Origin: Actinomadura coerulea
GTDB taxonomy: Bacteria > Actinomycetota > Actinomycetes > Streptosporangiales > Streptosporangiaceae
DNA length: 64,000 nt
Assembly: GCF_014208105.1 (NCBI RefSeq)
Contig: NZ_JACHMQ010000001.1
Coordinates: 4,836,001 to 4,900,000, forward strand
Direction of reading: 5' to 3'
The position numbers and the translations under genes were made by a program. Positions 42,254 through 51,211 of the stretch are shown here, piece by piece. Below the pieces are notes generated by a model that saw only the letters and a list, made by a program, of their open reading frames with translations, made no database searches and was not told the origin of the DNA. Position 1 is the stretch's first letter; the number at the start of each line of letters is the position of its first letter.

Positions 42254-42439
42254 ATGAGCTGCGAACATCTCATCTGCGCCAGGTGCTCGAACCCGGTGGT
42301 GGAGGGACGCTGCCCCACCTGCCGGGAGGCCCGCTCGGAGCTGCACGACCACGGCCCCTCCGTGCCGCCCGCCGTCGTCCTGGCGATCCTCGTCGCGCTG
42401 CTGTTCGCGGCGCTCGTCCTCCAGCGCGTCTACGGCTGA
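42254..42439 (+). CDS. Small membrane protein with a zinc-ribbon-like N terminus
   Basis: 61 residues: SCEHLICARCSNPVVEGRCPTCREARSE has CxxC at residues 8-11 and CxxC at 20-23, a possible zinc knuckle, followed by a single transmembrane helix (PPAVVLAILVALLFAALVLQ). ATG 42254 has a weak ribosome site. Short zinc-ribbon plus single helix proteins occur across actinobacteria with unknown function. Convergent with the lipoprotein gene downstream. Confidence 0.7.
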   Translation: MSCEHLICARCSNPVVEGRCPTCREARSELHDHGPSVPPAVVLAILVALLFAALVLQRVYG

Positions 42440-42462
42440 CCGGGCCCGGCGCCCCCGCGGCG

Positions 42463-43518
42463 TCACGGCTTCTTGATCGGCGGCGTGCCCGCCTTGGTGA
42501 CGGCGCCGTCGTCGGCGACCATGTGCGCCTTGGCCTGCTCGGCGCCCTTCCGGGCCTTCGGCGGGTCGAACGCGGCGAAGTGCAGCGTGGCCGTGGTGTC
42601 GACCTCGTTGCCCTCGACCGTCCCGTCGAGCAGGTGCTCGGCCTCCTGCGGGATCTCCGGCTTCGGCGTGCCGGGATCCTTGGCGATCAGCGAGGCGTTG
42701 CGGAAGAGCGAGTAGATCACCAGCCCGCCGCCGTGCTCGGTCCGCAGCCCGAAGTAGGGGAACGGCGTCGCGGTGTAGACGGCGGTATAGGTGATGTCCT
42801 TCTTCTTGGCCTTCTTCCTCGCGCGCTTGGCGTCCTGGTAGAAGCCCGTTGTGACGGCGTTGGACCGCATCACCTTCGCGGCGACGCTGCGCGGCCCCTC
42901 GGCGGCGATCGTCGCCTGGATCCCGCCGACGTCGCGGGGACGGATCAGCACGGACGCGTCCTCCGCGCTCATGGCCGTCGCGTACCCGGCGGCGTCGACC
43001 GCGACCTTCGGCTCCTTGGCCTTCTCCTGGAGGAGGGTCGCGAGCGTGAGCTTCCAGTGGTCGGACGGCCCGCGCAGGATGAAGCCCATCAGCGCCCTGC
43101 GCTTGCTCTTGGGCTCGCCCACGACGGAACGGTCGACCGACACCACGAACCACTGCGGGTAGGCGGCGTCCCTCAGCTTCGGCACGTAGAGCTTGGGGCT
43201 GCCGTAGACGAAGCGCCGAACCGGGTCGCCGTCGTAGGCGGCCTTGCGGAACTCCGCCGCGGTCAGCTGGGACTGGCCGTCGGACGTCCACGTCAGCGCG
43301 AGGCGTTCGTCGCCGGCGGCCCTCGCCACGTCCTCGTCGGTGACGTAGGAGCGGAACGCCCGGTCGGCGACCTGAGGGGTGAGCGCCACCGGCACGGGCG
43401 GGGACGTCTCGGGCATGCCGGCGGTCGGCCGCGCCTCCGTCTTGCCCTCGGCGCAGCCCGCGGCGGCGAGCAGGGTGAGCAGCACCGCGGCCGCGACCAC
43501 CCGCAGGAAGCTGTGCAA
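42463..43518 (-). CDS. Putative lipoprotein A, same family as the one beyond prfB
   Basis: 351 residues with a signal peptide and lipobox LAAAGC (Cys near residue 22). The mature part includes YGSPKLYVPKLRDAAYPQWFVVSVD and YFGLRTEHGGGLVIYSLFRN, which correspond to FYIPRLSGYPHWFAAD and VYGLRTKDRGAVVWYVLRQN in the protein encoded at 44904-45887. No catalytic motif; an extracellular, membrane-tethered structural or binding role is likely. Divergent from prfB. Confidence 0.82.
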   Translation of the reverse strand: MHSFLRVVAAAVLLTLLAAAGCAEGKTEARPTAGMPETSPPVPVALTPQVADRAFRSYVTDEDVARAAGDERLALTWTSDGQSQLTAAEFRKAAYDGDPVRRFVYGSPKLYVPKLRDAAYPQWFVVSVDRSVVGEPKSKRRALMGFILRGPSDHWKLTLATLLQEKAKEPKVAVDAAGYATAMSAEDASVLIRPRDVGGIQATIAAEGPRSVAAKVMRSNAVTTGFYQDAKRARKKAKKKDITYTAVYTATPFPYFGLRTEHGGGLVIYSLFRNASLIAKDPGTPKPEIPQEAEHLLDGTVEGNEVDTTATLHFAAFDPPKARKGAEQAKAHMVADDGAVTKAGTPPIKKP

Positions 43519-43667
43519 AGACCCGTCCCCCGGACCGAGAATCCAGGGCCGGCCGCCCTCGGCCGACCTCCTCGGCCCGTGATTCTGCCACCCGCATGGT
43601 ATTGGCCGGACCTCCGGCCGCCCGCCGCGAGGCGATAAGCAGTGCGGGACGGCGATAGGCTCGGACC

Positions 43668-44777
43668 GTGGCAGGCATCGAACCCGAAGAACAGCTCAAG
43701 GAGCTCGCCTCGACTCTGTCCAGCATCGAGCAGGTGCTGGACCTCGACACCATGCGCCGCGACATCGCCGAACTGCGCGAGCAGTCGGCCGACCCCGACC
43801 TGTGGAGCGACCAGGAGCGCGCGCAGGCGGTGACGCGCCGCCTGTCGTACCTGGAGAGCGAGCTGAACCGGGTCGAGGGCCTGCGGCAGCGGCTGGAGGA
43901 CGCCGCCACGCTGTACGAGATGGCCCGCGAGATGGACGACGCCGACACGCGCACCGAGGCCGACGAGGAGCTGGCGGCGCTGCACAAGGCCGTCCAGCAG
44001 CTCGAGGTGCGCACGCTCATGTCGGGCGACTACGACGCCCGCGAGGCACTCGTCACCATCAACGCGCAGGCCGGCGGGGTGGACGCGGCCGACTGGGCCC
44101 AGCAGCTCCAGCGGATGTACCTGCGCTGGGCCGAGCGGCACGGCTACCCGACGGAGGTCTACGACACCTCCTACGCCGAAGAGGCCGGGATCAAGTCGAC
44201 CACGTTCGCCGTGAAGGCCCCCTACGCCTACGGGACGCTGCGCGGCGAGCACGGCACCCACCGGCTCATCCGCATCTCCCCGTTCGACAACCAGGGCCGG
44301 CGGCAGACGTCGTTCGCGGGCCTGGACGTCGTGCCGGTGGTGGAGCAGAGCGACCACGTCGAGATCGACGAGAGCGAACTGCGGATCGACGTGTACCGCT
44401 CGTCGGGGCCCGGCGGCCAGGGCGTCAACACGACCGACTCGGCCGTGCGGATCACCCACCTCCCGAGCGGCATCGTCGTGTCCTGCCAGAACGAGCGGAG
44501 CCAGCTGCAGAACAAGGCCACGGCCATGAACGTGCTGCAGGCCAAGCTGCTGGAGCGCAAGCGCAAGGAGGAGGCGGAGGAGCTCTCCGCGCTGCGCGGC
44601 GAGGGCACCACGAGCTGGGGCACGCAGATCCGCAACTACGTGCTGCACCCCTTCAAGATCGTCAAGGACCTGCGCACCGGCGTCGAGGTCGGCAACACCT
44701 CCGCGGTCCTGGACGGCGACATCGACGAGTTCATCGAGGCCGAGATCCGCTGGCTGCGCCAGCAGGAGAGCGCCTGA
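43668..44777 (+). CDS. prfB: Peptide chain release factor 2
   Basis: 369 residues. The stop-codon recognition tripeptide SPF appears in IRISPFDNQGRRQTSF, and the catalytic GGQ in SSGPGGQGVNTTDSAVRITHLP near residue 245. RF2 reads UGA and UAA. It is one uninterrupted frame from GTG 43668, so the autoregulatory +1 frameshift seen in E. coli is absent, as usual in actinobacteria. prfB normally lies just upstream of ftsE in the same direction; here it is inverted and separated by two genes. Confidence 0.97.
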   Translation: MAGIEPEEQLKELASTLSSIEQVLDLDTMRRDIAELREQSADPDLWSDQERAQAVTRRLSYLESELNRVEGLRQRLEDAATLYEMAREMDDADTRTEADEELAALHKAVQQLEVRTLMSGDYDAREALVTINAQAGGVDAADWAQQLQRMYLRWAERHGYPTEVYDTSYAEEAGIKSTTFAVKAPYAYGTLRGEHGTHRLIRISPFDNQGRRQTSFAGLDVVPVVEQSDHVEIDESELRIDVYRSSGPGGQGVNTTDSAVRITHLPSGIVVSCQNERSQLQNKATAMNVLQAKLLERKRKEEAEELSALRGEGTTSWGTQIRNYVLHPFKIVKDLRTGVEVGNTSAVLDGDIDEFIEAEIRWLRQQESA

Positions 44778-44830
44778 TCCCCAGATCGTCCCCCGACGGT
44801 CCCCCACCTTTTCGCGCCGACTTTCGTGTT

Positions 44831-44858
44831 CGCAGAGTGATCACATGATCACTCTGCG
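44831..44858. promoter_or_regulatory. 28-bp near-perfect palindrome (13-bp arms)
   Basis: CGCAGAGTGATCA, CA, TGATCACTCTGCG. It lies between prfB and the second lipoprotein gene, 45 bp before the latter's start. No T-run follows, so an operator is as likely as a terminator. Confidence 0.7.
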
Positions 44859-44903
44859 AGGATGCCGGATGGTCCGGACCAACGTCGCCATTCGGGGGGC
44901 CTC

Positions 44904-45887
44904 ATGGCAGCACGCACTCTCGTTCCTGTACTCCTACCCGGCCTGCTGGCCGCCGCCGTGAGCACCGGCTGCTCCGGCGCCGACCCCTCTTCCGCGGCTC
45001 CGGGGAAGCCGCAGGGGGCGCCCGCCCTCACCAAGGAGGAGGCGCAGCAGGTGCTCGCGTCCTTCGCCACCGGCATGAACCGGGCGGGCTACAAATTCAA
45101 CGGCAGGGCGCTGCGCGCGGTCGAGACCGACCCGCAGCTCACCATGGACGTCGCCGCGCTCAAGCTCCGCCGCGCCGTCCGGCAGCGCCCGCCCAAGGTG
45201 TCCTTCTCCCACACGACCTTCTACATCCCGCGGCTGTCCGGCTACCCGCACTGGTTCGCCGCCGACACCGTCAGCGGCAGGGGCAAGCAGGCCCTGCGGC
45301 ACGCCCTGCTGTTCACGCGGGCCGGGCAGAACGCGCCATGGCTGCTGGCCGCCGACCCGTACCCGTCCGAACTCGCCCTCGGCCGCGTCGCGCTCGACCC
45401 GCAGGGGTACGCCACCCCGGTCGACCCCGGTGCCAAGGACCTCGCGGTCGCCCCCGCGAAGCTCCCCAAGGCCCACGCCGCACTGCTCACCGACGGCCCC
45501 CGCGCCTCCGGAGCGTCCCTCCTGGCGGACGGGGCGAAGACCAGCGAGACCTACAAGGCGCTCAAGGCGGGAGAGAAGACCCTCGCCGGTCGCGGAGTCA
45601 CCCTCTCGTCCCGCTTCTCCCCCGCCGAGTACAAGGTCTACGGGCTGCGCACCAAGGACCGCGGAGCCGTCGTCTGGTACGTCCTGAGACAGAACGAGGC
45701 ATACTCGGCGGCCCAGCGGGGCAGGCTGGCCGTGAGCGGCGACCTCGTCGGGCTCGCCCCGTCCACCACCGCCCGGACCCGCCTGGACACCACCGTCCTC
45801 GTGCAGTACCTGGCCACCATCCCGCCCAAGGGCCGCGCCACCATCAGCGGCATGTACCGCAAGGCCGTCACCGCCCAGGGCTCCTGA
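44904..45887 (+). CDS. Putative lipoprotein B, same family as 42463-43518
   Basis: 327 residues with a signal peptide and lipobox AVSTGC (Cys near 20). Conserved blocks FYIPRLSGYPHWFAAD, ALDPQGYATPV and VYGLRTKDRGAVVWYVLRQN align with the paralogue on the other side of prfB. ATG 44904 follows GGGGGG; a longer frame lacks a ribosome site. A 28-bp palindrome upstream is a possible operator. Function unknown, located at the outer face of the membrane. Confidence 0.82.
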   Translation: MAARTLVPVLLPGLLAAAVSTGCSGADPSSAAPGKPQGAPALTKEEAQQVLASFATGMNRAGYKFNGRALRAVETDPQLTMDVAALKLRRAVRQRPPKVSFSHTTFYIPRLSGYPHWFAADTVSGRGKQALRHALLFTRAGQNAPWLLAADPYPSELALGRVALDPQGYATPVDPGAKDLAVAPAKLPKAHAALLTDGPRASGASLLADGAKTSETYKALKAGEKTLAGRGVTLSSRFSPAEYKVYGLRTKDRGAVVWYVLRQNEAYSAAQRGRLAVSGDLVGLAPSTTARTRLDTTVLVQYLATIPPKGRATISGMYRKAVTAQGS

Positions 45888-45968
45888 ACCCCGTCGGGCG
45901 CCGGCCGGCCCGCCCCTCCTGACCGCTGCGGCGGACCCGGCCGGTGTCCGATGGTTTCTTGCTTTTTT

Positions 45969-46120
45969 CTCCTCCTTCGGGCGCTGGGCGCCCTCCATCG
46001 TCGATAAAAGCGGGCGATCGCTGGCATCGCTCCGACTCGCCCAGAGGCTCGCTGCGCGATCAGATTCTCGCTTCGCTCGAATCTGCCTTCGGACGCGATC
46101 GCGAGGGGTTGGGTTGTCGC
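45969..46120. repeat. Dispersed 152-bp intergenic repeat, copy A
   Basis: Aligns without length change to 60325-60476. Shared blocks include CTCCTCCTTCGGGC, CCCTCCATCGTCG, GCGATCGCTGGCATCGCTCCG, GGCTCGCTGCGCGATCAG, GCTTCGCTCGA and CTGCCTTCGGACGCGATCGC. Rich in GCGATC/GATCGC palindromes, so the RNA can fold. Both copies lie between convergent genes. Confidence 0.85.
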
Positions 46121-46131
46121 GTGGTCACAGC

Positions 46132-46178
46132 GGTGCCCTCCTTCCTCGGGCCTTCAAGGCCCGAGGAAGGAGGGCACC
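46132..46178. terminator. Long perfect inverted repeat, 23-bp arms
   Basis: 46132-46154 (GGTGCCCTCCTTCCTCGG...) pairs fully with 46156-46178 around a single C. Located 34 bp past the glutamate dehydrogenase stop, between convergent genes; a bidirectional terminator or cruciform. Confidence 0.85.
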
Positions 46179-46212
46179 AGGTCGACGACAGACCGCCGTG
46201 TATCGCCGCTTC

Positions 46213-49200
46213 TTACTCCGCTGGGAGAGAGCTGGAGGTGACCAGGGTGCGGATGGCGCCCAGGGCGACCGAGAGGGTTGCCAGGTCGAAGCTGTCGCTC
46301 TCCCAGATCTCGCTGAGGGTCTGCTGGGCTCGTTGGACGGCGGGCTTGTTCTTGTCCGCCCAGTAGATCATTCGCTCCTCGGGGTTGCCGCCCGGGTCGC
46401 TGGTGACGAGGACGTCGCGGGTGAGGGCGGAGTGCGCGGCGTACAGGTCGTCGCGGAGGGCGGAGCGGGCCATCGAGCGCCACTTGTCGTCGCGCGGGAG
46501 CGCGATGATGCGTTCGCGCAGGCGGGACAGCTGGAGGCGGTCCGCCAGGTCGAAGTAGATCTCGGCGACCTCCTCCACCGGGCGTCCCGTGTCGTGCGCG
46601 ATGCCGACCACGTCGAAGGTGGAGTAGGCGGGGACGAACGCGGCGCACTGCTCGGCCAGCTCGTCGGGGACGCCCAGTTCGGCGAAGCCGTCGCGGCGCT
46701 GCTCGAAGGCCGTGAGGTCCAGCCCGACGAGCAGTTTCGACAGGTGCGCGCTCAGGGTTGCCGCGCCGCCGCAGAAGAAGTCGATCGTCTCCTGGATGTC
46801 GAACGGGGGCCGCCGGTTGTGCAGCAGCCAGCGGGCGCCTCGCTCGGTGAGCTTGCGGGCCTCCAGCAGCATCGCGACCTGCGTCGACTCCTCGACCTGG
46901 TGCGACAGGCTCTCCACCGAACGCCGGAAGCGCGGCATCTGGAAGACGTCGCGGGCGACGAGGTAGGCGCGGGCGATGTCGGACGAGGAGGCGCCCGTCT
47001 CCTCGTTCATCCGGAAGACGAACGTGGAGCCGCTCGCGTTGACCACGTCGTTCACCACGGCGGTCGTGATGATCTCGCGGCGGAGCGGGTGCCGGTCCAT
47101 GTAGGGGCGGAACCGCTCGCGCAGGGGCGTCGGGAAGTAGTCGACCAGCCACGACTCCAGGTAGGGGTCGTCGGAGAGGTCGGAGGCGACGAGGTCGGCG
47201 TCCAGGGCGAGCTTGGCGTAGGCGAGCAGCACCGAGAACTCGGGGCTGGTCAGCCCGTGCCCGGACTGGCGGCGCTCGGCGAGGGCCTTGTCGTCCGGCA
47301 GAGCCTCCAGGCGCCGTTTCAGGCGGCCGTCGCGCTCCAGCTTGCGCATGTACCGGGCGTGGACGTGCAGCATCGCGGGCGCCTGCGCGCGGGCCGCGGC
47401 GAGCACCACGTTCTGCGCGTAGTTGTCGCGCAGGACGAGCCGCCCGACCTCGTCGGTCATCTCGTAGAGCAGCCCGTCGCGCTGCTTGCCGGCCAGCTCC
47501 CCGTCCCGCACCGCCTGGTCGAGCAGGATCTTGATGTTGACCTCGTGGTCGGAGGTGTCGACGCCCGCGGAGTTGTCGATGAAGTCGGTGTTGATCAGGC
47601 CGCCGCCGCGCGCGAACTCGATGCGGCCGAGCTGGGTCGCGCCGAGGTTGCCGCCCTCGCCGACGACCTTGCAGTGCAGCTCGGCGCCGTCCACGCGGAC
47701 GGGGTCGTTGGCCTTGTCGCCGACGTCGGCGTTGTTCTCGGTGGACGCCTTGATGTAGGTGCCGATGCCGCCGTTCCACAGCAGGTCGACCGGCGCCCGC
47801 AGGATGGCCCGGATCAGGTCGAAGGGCGGCAGGGTCTTCACGCCGTCGCCGAGGCCCAGCACCACCCGCATCTGCGGGGTGATCTGGATCGACTTGACGG
47901 AGCGGGGGAACACGCCGCCGCCCTTGGAGATCAGCGAGGTGTCGTAGTCGGCCCAGCTGCTGCGCGGCAGCTCGAACAGGCGGCGGCGCTCGGCGAACGA
48001 GGCCGCGGCGTCCGGGTCCGGGTCGATGAAGATGTGCCGGTGGTCGAACGCGGCGACCAGCCGGATGTGCTCCGACAGCAGCATCCCGTTGCCGAACACG
48101 TCACCGGACATGTCGCCGATGCCGACGACGGTGAAGTCCTCGTTCTGGATGTCCTTGCCGAGGGCCCGGAAGTGGTACTTCACCGATTCCCAGGCGCCGC
48201 GGGCGGTGATGCCCATGCCCTTGTGGTCGTAGCCGACCGAGCCGCCCGAGGCGAACGCGTCGCCCAGCCAGAACCCGTACTCGGCGGCGACGCCGTTGGC
48301 GATGTCGGAGAACGTCGCGGTGCCCTTGTCGGCGGCGACGACCATGTAGGTGTCGTCGCCGTCGTGGCGGACGACGTTCGGCGGCGGGACGACCTTGCCG
48401 TCCACGAGGTTGTCGGTGAGGTCGAGCAAGCCGGAGATGAAGTCCTTATAGCAGTCGATGCCGGCCTTCTGCCAGGCCTCCCGGTCCACGGCCGGGTCGG
48501 GCAGCTGCTTGCCGACGAAGCCGCCCTTGGCGCCCGCGGGGACGATGACGGTGTTCTTCACCGCCTGCGCCTTGGCCAGGCCGAGGATCTCGGTGCGGAA
48601 GTCCTCGCGCCGGTCGGACCAGCGCAGCCCGCCGCGCGCGACCGACCCGAACCGCAGGTGCACGCCCTCGACCTTCGGCGAGTACACGAAGATCTCGTAC
48701 GTGGGGCGGGGCAGCGGCAGGTCCGGGATGCCCGCCGGGTCGAACTTCATCGCCAGGTACGGCTTGTTCTGGTAGTGGTTCGTGCGCAGCGTCGCCTGGA
48801 CGAGCGCCAGGTAGGACCGCAGGATGCGGTCCTCGTCGAGGCTCGCGACGTCGTCCAGCTTGCCGCGGATCTCCTCGGCGATGCCGTCGCTGCGCTCCTG
48901 CTCGCCGCCCTGCAGGGTCGGGTCGAGCCTGCTCTCCCACAGCCGGATGATCAGCCGGGTGATGGAGGCGTTGCGCAGCAGCACCTCCTCGAAGTAGCGC
49001 TTGGAGAACGCGGCGCCCGCCTGCCGCAGGTACAGGGCGTAGGCCCGCAGGATCATCGCCTGCCACCAGGTCAGGCCGACGTGCAGGACGAGCGCGTTGA
49101 AGCCGTCGTTCTCGATGTCGCCGCGCCACAGGACCGTGAACGCGTCCTGGAACAGGTCCTTGACGGCCTCTTCCGGGACGTCGGCGGGAGGCGAGTACCG

Positions 49201-51045
49201 CAGCCCGAGGTCGTAGATCCAGAACCGGCGGCCGTCGGAGGGGTTGATCTCGTACGGCCGCTCGTCGATCACCTCGACGCCCATGTTCTGCAGCAGCGGC
49301 AGCACCCGCGACAGGGAGATCGGCTCGCCCATCCGGTAGATCTTCAGCCGCCGCTCGCCCGGCCCGGCGCCGGCCGGCCCGTACAGGTCGATCGAAGTGT
49401 CGGCGGCCTCGTCGAGCGCGTCGAGGCGGCGCAGGTCGGCGACGGCGGTGCGGGCCGGGAAGTCGGCCTTGTAGCCCTCGGGGAACGCCTCGCCGAACGA
49501 GCGGCCGAGCGTTCCGGAACGTTCCTCCCCGCACTGCTCGACGATCGCCTCGGCGAGGTCGTCCTCCCAGGAGCGGGTGGCGCCGGCGAGGCGCTCCTCC
49601 AGCGCCGCGACGTCGATGTCCGGCAGCGGGCGGCCGCGCTCGCCGCGGACCACGACGTGCAGCCGCGCCAGGTTCGACTCGGTGACGTTCGCGCTGTAGT
49701 CGACGCTGACGCCCTCGAACGCCTCCTTGAGGAGGTCCTGGATGCGCAGCCGGACCTTGGTGGTGTAGCGGTCGCGCGGCAGGTAGACCATGCAGGACAT
49801 GAAGCGGCCGTACAGGTCCTTGCGCAGGAACAGCTTCAGCTGGCGGCGCTCGCGCAGCCGCAGCACGCCGAGGGAGATCTTCAGCAGGTCGTCCACCGAG
49901 ATCTGGAACAGCTCGTCGCGCGGGTAGCTCTCCAGGATCTCGATGAGGTCCTGGCCGTCGTAGCTGTCGGGGGTGAACCCGGCCAGCTCCAGCACCTCGT
50001 CGAGCTTGGGCCGCAGGACGGGGACGTGCCCGATCGACTCGCTGTAGGCGACGTGCGTGAACAGGCCGAGGAACCGGCGCTCCCCGATCACCTCGCCTGC
50101 CGCGTCGAACTTCTTCACCCCGATGTAGTCCAGGTACAGGGGGCGGTGGACGGTGGAGCGCGAGTTCGCCTTGGTGAGGACGAGCAGGCGCTTCTCCTTC
50201 GCCTTCTCGCGGACCTCCGGCGGCAGCGCGGCGAAGCCGGCGGACTCGCGCTTGTCCATGCGCAGGACGCCGAGGCCCGAGCCGGGCTCGGGGCGCAGCG
50301 CCGTGCCGTCTTCGGTGAGCGTGTAGTCGCGGTAGCCGAGGAACGTGAAGTGCCCGTCGGCGAGCCAGTCGAGCAGCTCGACACCCTCGCCGATCTCCTT
50401 CTCGGACAGCGGCGGCGGGACCTCCTGGATCGCGGTCGCGATCTCGTGGGCGCGGGCGCGCATCTTGGGCTCGTCCTCGACGGCGACCCGCACGTCCTGC
50501 AGGACGCGGATCAGGTCCTTCTCCAGCACGTCCAGGGCGGCCTGGTCGGTGGTGCGGTCGACCTCGAAGTGCATCCACGACTCGTCGACGTCGGCGTCGC
50601 TGTCGTTCTTGCCGCGGAACGCCCTGAGGTGGCCCGCGACGTCCCGGTCCACGCCCATCAGCGGGTGGACGATCAGCTGGGTGGCGAGCTGGTGCCGGCT
50701 CAGCTCCATCGTCACCGAGTCGACCAGGAACGGCATGTCGTCCGTGACGATCTGGACGACGGTGCGGCCGGGGTTCCAGCCGTCCGCCTCCAGCGTCGGC
50801 GTGAAGACGCGCACCTTCGCGCGCCCCTGCGGCCGCTCCTCGCCGAGCGCGCGATGCGCCATCGCGGGCCCGCAGACGGCCGCCGGGTCGCGCTCCAGCA
50901 GGTCCTCGCGCGCGACCTGCCGGTAGTAGAGGCGGAGGTAGGCGAGGGCCTCCTCCGCGTCACCGCGCGCGTCCGGACGCCGCGCGCACGCCTCGGCGGC
51001 CCGCCGGAGCAGGTCGTCCTTCGCTTGATCGAGCATGCCGCTCAT
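46213..51045 (-). CDS. NAD-specific glutamate dehydrogenase, large (180-kDa) type
   Basis: 1610 residues, the size of the GDH-180 class described from Streptomyces. The N-terminal third contains ACT-like regulatory segments (VQIVTDDMPFLVDSVTMELSRHQ). The catalytic region begins near residue 690 (KGGLRWSDRREDFRTEILGL-type segment; VKNTVIVPAGAKGGFVGKQLP), followed by a Rossmann segment with DMSGDVFGNGMLLS. It oxidises L-glutamate to 2-oxoglutarate and ammonia. ATG 51045 follows AAGGGGAG; an upstream GTG at 51075 is less likely. Transcribed alone and ended by the long inverted repeat at 46132. Confidence 0.94.
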   Translation of the reverse strand: MSGMLDQAKDDLLRRAAEACARRPDARGDAEEALAYLRLYYRQVAREDLLERDPAAVCGPAMAHRALGEERPQGRAKVRVFTPTLEADGWNPGRTVVQIVTDDMPFLVDSVTMELSRHQLATQLIVHPLMGVDRDVAGHLRAFRGKNDSDADVDESWMHFEVDRTTDQAALDVLEKDLIRVLQDVRVAVEDEPKMRARAHEIATAIQEVPPPLSEKEIGEGVELLDWLADGHFTFLGYRDYTLTEDGTALRPEPGSGLGVLRMDKRESAGFAALPPEVREKAKEKRLLVLTKANSRSTVHRPLYLDYIGVKKFDAAGEVIGERRFLGLFTHVAYSESIGHVPVLRPKLDEVLELAGFTPDSYDGQDLIEILESYPRDELFQISVDDLLKISLGVLRLRERRQLKLFLRKDLYGRFMSCMVYLPRDRYTTKVRLRIQDLLKEAFEGVSVDYSANVTESNLARLHVVVRGERGRPLPDIDVAALEERLAGATRSWEDDLAEAIVEQCGEERSGTLGRSFGEAFPEGYKADFPARTAVADLRRLDALDEAADTSIDLYGPAGAGPGERRLKIYRMGEPISLSRVLPLLQNMGVEVIDERPYEINPSDGRRFWIYDLGLRYSPPADVPEEAVKDLFQDAFTVLWRGDIENDGFNALVLHVGLTWWQAMILRAYALYLRQAGAAFSKRYFEEVLLRNASITRLIIRLWESRLDPTLQGGEQERSDGIAEEIRGKLDDVASLDEDRILRSYLALVQATLRTNHYQNKPYLAMKFDPAGIPDLPLPRPTYEIFVYSPKVEGVHLRFGSVARGGLRWSDRREDFRTEILGLAKAQAVKNTVIVPAGAKGGFVGKQLPDPAVDREAWQKAGIDCYKDFISGLLDLTDNLVDGKVVPPPNVVRHDGDDTYMVVAADKGTATFSDIANGVAAEYGFWLGDAFASGGSVGYDHKGMGITARGAWESVKYHFRALGKDIQNEDFTVVGIGDMSGDVFGNGMLLSEHIRLVAAFDHRHIFIDPDPDAAASFAERRRLFELPRSSWADYDTSLISKGGGVFPRSVKSIQITPQMRVVLGLGDGVKTLPPFDLIRAILRAPVDLLWNGGIGTYIKASTENNADVGDKANDPVRVDGAELHCKVVGEGGNLGATQLGRIEFARGGGLINTDFIDNSAGVDTSDHEVNIKILLDQAVRDGELAGKQRDGLLYEMTDEVGRLVLRDNYAQNVVLAAARAQAPAMLHVHARYMRKLERDGRLKRRLEALPDDKALAERRQSGHGLTSPEFSVLLAYAKLALDADLVASDLSDDPYLESWLVDYFPTPLRERFRPYMDRHPLRREIITTAVVNDVVNASGSTFVFRMNEETGASSSDIARAYLVARDVFQMPRFRRSVESLSHQVEESTQVAMLLEARKLTERGARWLLHNRRPPFDIQETIDFFCGGAATLSAHLSKLLVGLDLTAFEQRRDGFAELGVPDELAEQCAAFVPAYSTFDVVGIAHDTGRPVEEVAEIYFDLADRLQLSRLRERIIALPRDDKWRSMARSALRDDLYAAHSALTRDVLVTSDPGGNPEERMIYWADKNKPAVQRAQQTLSEIWESDSFDLATLSVALGAIRTLVTSSSLPAE

Positions 51046-51211
51046 CGACAATCTCCCCTTGAGACCCATCGCCACCTCGTTGTGGCGCCGCTCACTGCAC
51101 GAGCGTAACCAGGAATCGCCGCAAAGCCGACCTGGTCCCGCGCATGGCCGACGTGGCCTATCCCACCTTGCCAGGGCTCGGGGTGATCTTGGAAATCGGT
51201 GGGGCGCGGCG

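Larger units (their letters stand above)
45888..46212. other. Convergent intergenic region with dispersed repeat and long hairpin
   Basis: 325 bp between the lipoprotein B and glutamate dehydrogenase stops. It holds copy A of the 152-bp repeat and the 23-bp-arm inverted repeat at 46132-46178; no gene is supported. Confidence 0.6.

Noticed and set aside
43668..44777. Programmed frameshift in prfB
   Set aside because: The gene reads in one frame from GTG with no internal UGA; no shift site.
45969..46120. 152-bp repeat as an insertion sequence remnant
   Set aside because: No transposase, no terminal inverted repeats and no obvious target-site duplication; kept as a dispersed repeat of unknown type.
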